A stretch of 64,000 nucleotides of DNA, taken from contig CM043946.1 in the NCBI GenBank assembly GCA_014529385.2, positions 22,000,577 to 22,064,576 of the forward strand, read 5' to 3'. Shown here piece by piece: positions 56,521-64,000 of this stretch. Made by a program: the position numbers and the translations under genes. Positions within the stretch are counted from its first letter, which is position 1. Each line of letters starts with the position of its first letter. The notes under the pieces are model-generated. The model had not been told where the DNA came from. It saw only the letters and a list, made by a program, of their open reading frames with translations, and made no database searches. This stretch comes from Adiantum capillus-veneris. Lineage: Eukaryota > Streptophyta > Polypodiopsida > Polypodiales > Pteridaceae.

Positions 56521-58268
56521 CCTCTCTCTTCAAATCATAGTCGTCCTCGAATATGAGGTAGAAGAGATAAAGTCTTATTGAATAGTCAATGTTTCTTAGC
56601 GGGTAGAGGATCCCTTTTCACCCTATGACATTATTCCAAGATGGATGACTAGTCCATTTGGTGCTTGAAAGACATAGTTTTTGCAAGCATGTCTGCTCTT
56701 CAGTCCATTTCATTCTCCCAAAGTAGAGTGACAAATTCTACATGGTTTTTGTGAGACATTGCCATCACAAACATGATTCTAAGCATGTATACTATTAAAA
56801 TTTGTGCGGGAAAAAAAAAAGAACTAGTCTTATAAAACAAAAACATTGGTTATTTAAAAGAAATTTGTATATTTGCTTACTCTAATGTAGCATTGTAATC
56901 ATGACAAGGTTCACAATATCCTTAAGCTGTATTCCTTGCATCCATCTAGCATCTTCAAAAGGTTATTTTTCGAACTTAATAAGATGTCGTCGGATAATCT
57001 TACCATGTCTTAGTACCTTGTCTTCATGCCGAGTGATAGCTTCAGGTTGTAGCACCTCTTCTTGGTCTTCAATTTTGGGAGGGTCTTCAATAATTGGTTC
57101 ACTTGGTGGCTCTCCTTTATAGGGCTTATGTAGGCTCACATGAAAAGCATTGTGTATGAGCCAATGTTGGGAAACTTGAGTTGATAAGACATCTCATTGA
57201 TTGGCTTCAAGATTTGAAAAGGACCATAGTATCTTTTTGCTCATTTAGCATAATACTTTTGATGGCCCGTAGTTTTTTTGCCCATTGTTTACCTCAATCG
57301 AGCCTTGGGAAACTTAAGTAAAACTCAATCATTTTATTTAAATGTTAAGGTCCTTCTGTGCTTGTCAACAACAACTTTTGGCCTTTGTTGAGGGATGGAT
57401 ACGGCCTTCTTAATATTTTGGAAAGATTCTTCTAGGTCACAACTATACTCATCAGCAACGAAGATCTTCCCATGTACTTTAAGTATTAAGGGACTTTTAG
57501 GTCTTCCCTCAATGATTTCAAAAGATTCTTTTCCCGTAGAAGTATGGAAAGTGTTATTGTATGCATACTCTACAAGAGGTAAGCACTTTTCCCATTGTGA
57601 GCGTGATCTACTTTTGTAACATAAGTCTTTAGTAGATCGAGTATCGTAAGATTAGCTATGTCACTTAATTGGCCATCTGTTTGTGGGTGATAGGCCGAAG
57701 AGAAATTCAATCTTGTACCTAGATTTTCAAAGAGGCCTTTCCAAAACTTACTGGTCATTCTAGGCTCTCTATCCGACACGATGGATATTGGAAATACATG
57801 TTTTTTTTAAAAACTGAGATATGAAGAGAGTTTCCATTTGGTGTGCCTTAATAGTCTTTTTGACAGGAATAAAGTGTGCTTTCTTGCTAAACCTATTGAC
57901 TATTGTCCATATTTCCGTATTCCCATGGATAGAGTTGGGTAGTCCAAAGGTAAAGTCCATGGATATACTCTCCCATGGTGAATTAAGGATTGGAAATGGA
58001 TGGAGTAATCCAGGTTGCTTCCCTCTATCATACTTGGTCTTTTGGCATACTACACATTTTGAAACATACTCTTGTATGTCCACTTTCATGGTAGGCCAAT
58101 AGAAGTATGTTTCTACTCCTCGGAGAGTAGGTTGAATGTCTCTATGCCCCACATATGGAGGAGCATGGGATTCATACATAACTTTCTCACGAAGGGAGTG
58201 GGTAGCACATAGCCTATTGCCATGGAAAAGATAACCATCCTAGAAGGTGAATGGTTCCTCTTTCTTTC
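56521..58268 (-). pseudogene. Chromovirus (Ty3/gypsy) integrase with chromodomain
   Basis: Minus strand, from the break at 58268: DGYLFHGNRLC, then MYESHAPPYVGHRDIQ, the zinc finger C..C in SKCVVCQKTKYDRG, SISMDFTFGLPNS with the first catalytic Asp, SDREPRMTSKFWKGLF with the second, and AYHPQTDGQ, where the following catalytic Glu region is changed to LSDIANLT. A GPFQILKPINEMSYQL-like part follows. A chromodomain occurs at about 57000-56900 (TRHEDKVLRHGKIIRRHLIKF, then FEDARWM), with one stop. Chromodomains target such elements to marked chromatin. A purine-rich tract (56521-56531, minus strand) and TCGAGGACGAC just upstream are typical of the 3' end of this lineage. Several frame breaks; inactive. 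Confidence 0.85.
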
Positions 58269-58271
58269 CCA

Positions 58272-58740
58272 CACTACAAAGCTCGCTTAAATTCCTACGT
58301 CAAATTACCGGCGTCAATGGTGGGTGTCAATTATATGTAGGTAAATCTAGAGGGCGATCAAGTTTTTTTTTTTTTTTTTAAATTTGAATTTTTGGTGCTC
58401 ATATCGATGCCTATTTAGGCGTATGTATTGGTGTGCATACCAGAATTTATATCGACGCGTACATCGGCACCTGTATCGGTGGACCCTGCAAAAAACAAAA
58501 CGTGGGTATTTCCTATGCATTTTCCTCCTTTCTTCGCTTCTTCTCTTGCCCTCCTCCTCCTCACTTGCTGCAGATGTGCTACCTCACGACTTGCTAGAGG
58601 TGAGATTCTTACTCGTGAACTGCTCCCCATCAACAAGGTGAGTTCCTTTTCAATTTTCTCTGTAGATTTGTGCACTTTAGTCCATGTGTGTGTAACATAG
58701 CGTATGTGTGTGCGTTTTTGCAGGTTTGAAGACGTTTTTC
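58272..58740 (+). mobile_element. CACTA-type terminus G with subterminal repeats (5' end only)
   Basis: CACTACAAAGCTCGC begins at 58272, directly after the broken chromovirus integrase, with CCA as the candidate 3-bp duplication. GGCGTCAAT and ATATCGACGC / GTATCGG units follow within 220 bp. Next is a leader-like stretch with two donor-like sites (GAGGTGAGATTC 58598, AAGGTGAGTTCC 58636) and an acceptor-like TTTTGCAG at 58724. No matching TAGTG end with CCA is in the window, so the element is truncated or continues beyond it. Confidence 0.6.
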
Positions 58741-59135
58741 CAACTCTTCCTTGCTCAAATAGGCTGTATGTGAGTGCTCTAACATTCTTTTTTGTTGCAT
58801 ACACACATTCACATAAACAAGCATGCAAGTAAAGAAAAATGCACACTAAACAATATAAACACACTATATACGACGCAAACACATATTTTTCAAAAAAAAC
58901 TTAAAAATGTTATTCAATAAGTAATATTATTTAAAAATCATCATTAAAAGAAATATTTATTTTGATTTATGTTATTTTCTAATTAGTTTTTTTGTTTTTG
59001 TGTAAATAAATTTGAAAATTTTAAAAATATATTCAATTGTGACTTATCATAGGCTATTTGCTTAATTAATTTTAATCATTTAGCACTAACCGGTTTAGGT
59101 AATAAGTGGTTTTATCGCTTAGGATTGATCCGTAG
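58741..59135. other. AT-rich sequence without gene
   Basis: Nothing recognised. It contains short CACACATT and AAACACA repeats (58800-58890). Confidence 0.6.
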
Positions 59136-59879
59136 TTAGATCGGTGAAGGTTTAGGTGTTGGTTTGAGAATGGATTCAGTACTATCTTTGAATTTATCAA
59201 GATATTCAGTTCGCATCTTGTTATAGTTAGGAATCACAAATCCTTTTTTGGATGTACTCATCAAAGCATCTTGAAATATTGGATTGCGCATAGCATTGAA
59301 CGATATGCCACACGCAACAAATGCTTGTGTCCAGTTTAAATGCAACTCAAGCAACCATTGTTTACCTAATGTTTCAGGCATTGTCTGTCCATTGGATGAC
59401 GCTCTGCCGGATTTGCTTGTGCTAGGAACTCCTCCTGATGTAGAAGCATGTCCATGAAGAGGGTTCAATTGAGAACTTTCATCGTTTACTTGAGTGGTAC
59501 ACACCTCTTCTGTTGCCTCATTGCATACAGATGGTTCAATATTCGCATGAATATCTTTAGAAACATCACCTTTATGTTTAGCTGCAAGAATCAACTTTAC
59601 TTTGCGAGAATACATGGCAAATTTTTCATGAATATCTTTTGGTGGTGCCCCGCACTTTTCAACATTGCCAGGGACTTTAAATAAATGCTCTTTAATTCTG
59701 GTTGCATTACCACTGAACTTGTGGCCAAAAGATTTAAATTTAAGTCGAGATGTATTTCTCCCAGCTTTCAACTCATGCACATAACTCCACTCTTGTCCTT
59801 TCACCATGATGCACAAAAGTAATTTGCTAGTAAAAACAAAGTCAATGATCATTTTCATAATCAAAATCAATTTAAACAT
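59136..59879 (-). CDS. hAT-type BED/DUF659 transposase fragment (247 residues)
   Basis: The minus-strand frame starts MFKLILIMKMIIDF; a better start may be the Met of MVKGQEWSYVHEL (about residue 25). Residues 25-75 resemble a BED zinc finger of plant hAT transposases: WSYVHEL, SGNATRIKEHLFKVPGNVEKC and the histidine are there. The CxxC pair is replaced in RLKFKSFGHKFSG, so zinc binding is doubtful. A Ser/Thr-rich linker follows. Residues 170-230 resemble the start of DUF659 (NWTQAFVACGISFNAMRNPIF). The RNase H-like catalytic domain and C-terminal dimerisation region are missing. It stops in a Lys/Pro tail. Either a dead fragment or a domesticated, catalysis-free derivative. A hairpin array lies 112 bp upstream of its start. 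Confidence 0.7.
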   Translation of the reverse strand: MFKLILIMKMIIDFVFTSKLLLCIMVKGQEWSYVHELKAGRNTSRLKFKSFGHKFSGNATRIKEHLFKVPGNVEKCGAPPKDIHEKFAMYSRKVKLILAAKHKGDVSKDIHANIEPSVCNEATEEVCTTQVNDESSQLNPLHGHASTSGGVPSTSKSGRASSNGQTMPETLGKQWLLELHLNWTQAFVACGISFNAMRNPIFQDALMSTSKKGFVIPNYNKMRTEYLDKFKDSTESILKPTPKPSPI

Positions 59880-59990
59880 TAAATTAATTTAACTAACAAT
59901 GATTGAACGAAATTAAATAATAAAAAACAATGATTGAACAAAAATACAATAATAAAAAACAATACCATTGGATTACATATAAATTGCATC

Positions 59991-60650
59991 GATTTATCTA
60001 AAGTGAAAGCTTGTATCTTTAACACATTACGATAATCAATAATTACAATTAAATCAAGTATTACAATTATTATCATTATAAATTGTTATATATACAAGAG
60101 CTATAAGTGACATTTTTAAATGTCAAAACAATAATCACTTACAATACTTGATAATTATCGTATCTATGTAAAGTGCGAACAAAAAGTTCTTACACTTTAC
60201 CATAGATTTTTAAGCGATTATCTATCTACAATGCGAGCATGTGTATGCTCTCACACAGTACGGTAGATTTTGCAGTCCAAATAAAGATAAGAGAATATCA
60301 ATATTTTTGGACAGGTTTTTTCTAAATTTTTACTCTAGTGAGAGCATAGCGGTGTGAATAGCTCTACACAAAACGTAAAAATATAATTTTGTTTCATTTG
60401 ATTCATTTTGAAGTGAGAGAAAATCTCTACACATCAAAATCAAACTTTAAATTACATAAAATTAATTTTTATGTAATTATATTTTTAAACTAATTATCTC
60501 GTGTGAGAGTACACTCTACACACAACGATAATATCCTAATTTTTTTAATTAGTCACTTTCAAGTGTCAATTAATTGAACACATTGACAAGTGATTCTTAT
60601 AATTACAGTTTGTATCAGGTGAGAGATTAAACTCTTCATAAAATACAAAC
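59991..60650. repeat. Array of nine consecutive imperfect hairpins
   Basis: Inverted repeats at 59991-60037, 60053-60152, 60162-60207, 60220-60268, 60327-60381, 60397-60444, 60493-60532, 60551-60595 and 60608-60650. Outer arms differ (for example ATCTATG/CATAGAT, TTTTTAC/GTAAAAA, ATTATC/GATAAT, GTTTGTAT/ATACAAAC). Most share an inner stem GTG-n-GAG...CTC-nn-CAC with an unequal bulge. A further simple hairpin, ATTACATAAAA/TTTTATGTAAT, is at 60451-60477. AT-rich, no ORF. Confidence 0.85.
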
Positions 60651-61060
60651 TTTCAACTATGTACTAATTTTTTCAAAACAAATTCATAAATTTGAATCAC
60701 AACACTCAAATTCCATTGAATTTTAAATTTTATTTAATTCAATTTTTTTTTTTATAACTTACTTTTTTGATCGTTTGGTGAGAATACTCACATGGAAAAC
60801 ATTGACTGTGAAAGATGCTGCGAAGACTGTCGCGTACTGCTATATATACTAACATATTCGATCGTTATAATTTTTGATCGAAAATAATTTCGTTCAAAAA
60901 TAATTTCGTTCGAAAAGTTTTTCGATCGAAAAACCAAGAAGTTATACGTTTGGCCGTTTATGCTGATGTGGCACCGTATAATACGACCGTATAATTTAGA
61001 TAAACGAATAATACACCCATTATTCACGTATTATACGTCTCCCGAATAACGAATAATGTA
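60651..61060. other. AT-rich region with short inverted and direct repeats
   Basis: AATTTCGTTC(G/A)AAAA is repeated at 60884-60920. CGTATAAT and CGAATAAT units recur in both directions at 60974-61045. It might be the end of the hAT-like element, but I could not find TIRs with an 8-bp duplication. Confidence 0.5.
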
Positions 61061-61506
61061 GCTTAGGTTGTCACCTTGAATTCACTAAACCGTACCGCAC
61101 AAGTGGAAGGACGAAGATTTGAACGTTGAGTCACGCATTGGATGCACTAAACCTCAATGTATTGATGATAAAGGAACATATACAATAGTGGTTTTGAAAT
61201 TTTGAACTCACGCTCTCTCACTTGCAATGTGTAGCTTGAAAGCTTATCTCACACCAAGAGTGAAACTCACAAAGTGGTTGCTATGCCTAAGTCTCTCCTC
61301 ACGCATAGAGTGTTGGGGTGCTATGTGAGATATTGGAGGTTGTTTTACAAGAAGGCAAGGGGCCTATTTATAGGTTGGAGACCTCTCATTAAGATTATTG
61401 AAAACATTGCGGGCCTTCTTTATCTGCTTGAGTCATGGATGTGGGCTCAAAAGAGAGCATTATTGATGGTAGATAAAGTGAAAGTAGAGTTTTAAGGAAG
61501 GGGAGA

Positions 61507-61553
<47 letters not shown>

Positions 61554-63158
61554 ACTATGCACATGTCTTGAGGTGAGGTGTCTTTTATGGTTAGGTCAAT
61601 GACTATTTTGTGCTAGTATGTTAGTGGTTAGTGTTAGTAATCACTAAAAAGTTAATGATATAACTACAATGGGTAGAATGAGGTGGATGGTTGAAGTAAG
61701 ATGACTGAATGAAGTGAGAAAATCCTTGTGATGGTGAAGCTTGAAGAAGTTTTGTACTTACTTGTTAGGTTCTCAAAATGACTATCGATCCTCTTATTCT
61801 TCTCTCCTTTATGCCCCCGCCATCAAGGTTGATCATCGCGATGAAAATGGAAATTTGGTTGATGAGATCTCCCAATTTGCAGAGGTTAAGCATGGTTTAT
61901 ATGCTGAATTTTATGTATATAGAGAGGGGTAAGATGAAATTGTACTTTGGAAGTAATAGAGAGAGGCATAGAGATGGTGTATGTTCATGGGGAGCTCATA
62001 TGAGAGCTATGTGAGTAAGAGGGGAGTTTAATGGTGAAGAAGGTGAGAGAAACCATGAAAGGTAAAGGTTTGAGTGAGGGATTGAGAGGAATGAGTGTCT
62101 ATGTGGAAGTGGAAAGGGGGTGAGAGAAGACTATGGGTTACTTTGTGGGAAAAGTGGGCAGAATGGGGGTCCACTCAAAAACTCCTATCTCACTGCTGGT
62201 AGCTCGGAATATCATGAAAACATTTGAGGTGATTATTCAGCTTATGGGATATATTTTCTTTGTTGAACACTTCCTCAAATTCCGAATGGCGATGGGCGCC
62301 AAAAATCTCACCAAAAAGCCTATTTTTTATGCCTGCAAAAGTCTTTTAGTGGTCCCCTCCTTTGTTGAATTTGCACAATGCATCCAAGAGTGAGACCTTT
62401 CTTTGTCATATCATGATACAAAGCATCCAAGTTCCCTTTATACATGCATGGAGGAGGATTATTGATGAAATAAGAAATATATACATGGTGGGACTAGTGT
62501 ATGGACTATTCATGGATTTTAACTCAATGAGCACATGGTGTTAGAATAATGAGTATATAATAAGAAAAAATATGAAAGAATTATGGATATGAAAAAAGAT
62601 ATTGGAATCATATGATATGATCCTCTTTTGTATTATTTTGGGTGAAAGAGGAAAAGGTATGCAAGTAATTGAAAATAATATAATAAACGTGACTAAGAAA
62701 GTAGAAATCAATTTTTTGTTTTCCTAAGGGTGAGGGTGAAAATGTGGGGGTGATTTGTATAAAAGAAAAATATGAGGTTAGAGTATGTACACTTTGACAA
62801 AAAATACACTTATGGTGCAAGAGGATGAAAGAAGATGTACATAGGTTTAATAAAACACACACCTAGGTACAAATATTTAAATAAAATATCAAAATAATTC
62901 TAAAAATCCCTATATTTATGTCATATATACAATGAAATTTTTACTCACAATAAAGGCCATAATATAATTTTTATTTTTTTGGCTCAACTAGCCCAGTGAC
63001 TAGCTAATTGAGGGTTTTTTAAGAAGATATGGGAAAAGTCCCCTAACTCACACACGCCTATGTACAGTGAAAGGGTGAAGATAACCACAGTGTTTGAGTG
63101 AATTAATAGGGTGAGATAGCTCACTATGACAATTTTGAATGGCCAGAAAATGGCTATC
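61061..63158. other. No gene seen; possible LTR of the gypsy element beyond
   Basis: AT-rich, with an (AG)n run at 61509-61551. The right edge GGCTATCA (63159) abuts a purine-rich tract of the minus-strand gypsy at 63162-63175, so some of this may be its 3' LTR (minus-strand start TGATAGCC). The other end is not defined. Confidence 0.4.
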
Positions 63159-63159
63159 A

Positions 63160-64000
63160 TTAGCCCTCCCTCAGGATGATAGTATATTCATGTATCATCA
63201 TAGAGCATCTTTTCCAAAGAGAGTGCTTCGGAGTCCTTGACAAGGTCTTCATTGTTTGGCTGGAGCTACACTCATGCTTCATGGAATAATACTTACATGA
63301 GATAGTTGCCTTTTGACAGATCTTTGGTAGATCCTTTGGTAAAAGGCGACTTAAATAGGGCTTCAAGCGATACCCATTTACCTTCCTGGATCAGTGCTCT
63401 TTCCCATTCAAATCAATAAGCTGATAGTAACTTGAGTTGAAAGCCTTCTTGAATATATATTGTCCCTGCTATCTAGTTTCAAACTTGGCATCAAAATGAT
63501 TATCGACTCGATTGTCATACCTTAGCACAAGATCTCCTTTAGTGATGCCTTTGTCCTTCATTTTCTTGTCAAGCTTCTCCTTCTACTGTGTCGCTTTCCT
63601 CTTGTAGCACTCATAGGCTGGTTCTCTTTTCCACTCAAGCTCCACTAGTGTAAGAAGTCGATCCATCCATACCTCTTGATCATCCTGTGCACCTCTACCA
63701 TGAAGCCGTATCGTTGGGATTTTGAGCTCGATAGGCTGCAAAGCCTCTTGAACATACAGCAAGTGAAATGGTGTGAACTTCGTGGCTTCCTTATATGTGG
63801 TTCAATACACCCACAAGGCACCATCCAAGAAGTCATCCCACAACTTTGTCTTGTTTTTTATCATCTTTCTGATAATGCATGCAGTGAAACCATTAGCATT
63901 CTCTACCAAACCATTTGACTGAGGATAGTAGGGTATACTGTGAAGATGTAGATTGTGAAGTTCTTCACAGACTTCTGTGAGCAAGCCCTTTCTAAACCCT
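63160..64000 (-). pseudogene. Ty3/gypsy integrase C-terminal part, continuing past the window
   Basis: Minus strand: SIPYYPQSNGLVENANGF carries the catalytic Glu region of the integrase core. MIKNKTKLWDDFLDGALWVY follows, then a stop at 63804 in place of the usual Arg, and TTYKEATKFTPFHLLYVQEA, LKIPTIRLHGRG, KGITKGDLVLRYDNRV and a QGQYIFKKAF block. The frame ends near 63160 just before a GGGAGGG tract. This is a different gypsy lineage from RE1, F and the chromovirus. Frame damage suggests it is dead. Confidence 0.82.

Noticed and set aside
59991-60650. CRISPR-like array
   Set aside because: Units are hairpins with variable arms and no constant repeat separated by unique spacers; the genome is eukaryotic.
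61061-63158. Several 60-90 codon ORFs as small genes
   Set aside because: AT-rich, no recognisable domains, no splice or composition support.

Overview
This window is a piece of a large, repeat-dominated land-plant nuclear genome. I found no convincing host gene, rRNA, tRNA or CRISPR array. The plant assignment rests on En/Spm-type CACTA transposons with spliced tnp2 genes, Ty1/copia and chromodomain Ty3/gypsy elements, and primer-binding sites that fit plant initiator-Met, Trp and Asp tRNAs. The species cannot be fixed from the sequence; the size and nesting of the repeats would suit a fern, lycophyte, gymnosperm or large-genome angiosperm.

Layout. 1-4061: two minus-strand copies of a gypsy gag with a PBS and a CT-rich LTR or leader between them. 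4062-8603: the 3' part of CACTA element E (plus strand), whose end lies against minus-strand gypsy F (8604-15909: protease, gag, repeat-bearing leader, tRNA-Asp-type PBS, LTR). 16163-29016: gypsy RE1. Its 5' LTR is split by CACTA element A (16801-20679), and A itself holds a Tourist-like MITE (19993-20258). RE1 also carries a Mutator-like MITE in integrase and another TIR insertion between protease and RT. 29017-31345: non-coding, with a 20-bp perfect hairpin and promoter or 5'-leader-like sequence. 31346-54716: a degenerate LTR split by the 22.3-kb CACTA element B (31771-54115). B is interrupted by an intact young CACTA element C (34637-42282) and an intact copia element with LTRs identical by eye (43817-49395). 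B also holds a 1.25-kb AG tract and a probable captured Hsp70-like gene fragment. 54717-64000: remnants of a chromovirus, a CACTA end (G), a BED/hAT-like ORF with an array of nine hairpins just upstream, and a further gypsy integrase.

Function and history. The genes belong to competing mobile elements. C appears to have a complete tnp2: six exons join in frame to about 1104 codons. The copia element has one unbroken 1324-residue Gag-Pol. Both are candidates for recent or current mobility. A and B are one CACTA family, with the second gene facing away from tnp2; A is an internally deleted derivative. Target-site duplications and empty sites inside the window let the order of insertion be read directly.

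Most notable: the hairpin array at 59991-60650, whose stems differ but share an asymmetric inner motif; precise loss of three of four introns in the tnp2 of E; the Hsp70-like fragment inside B; and the fully resolved nesting.
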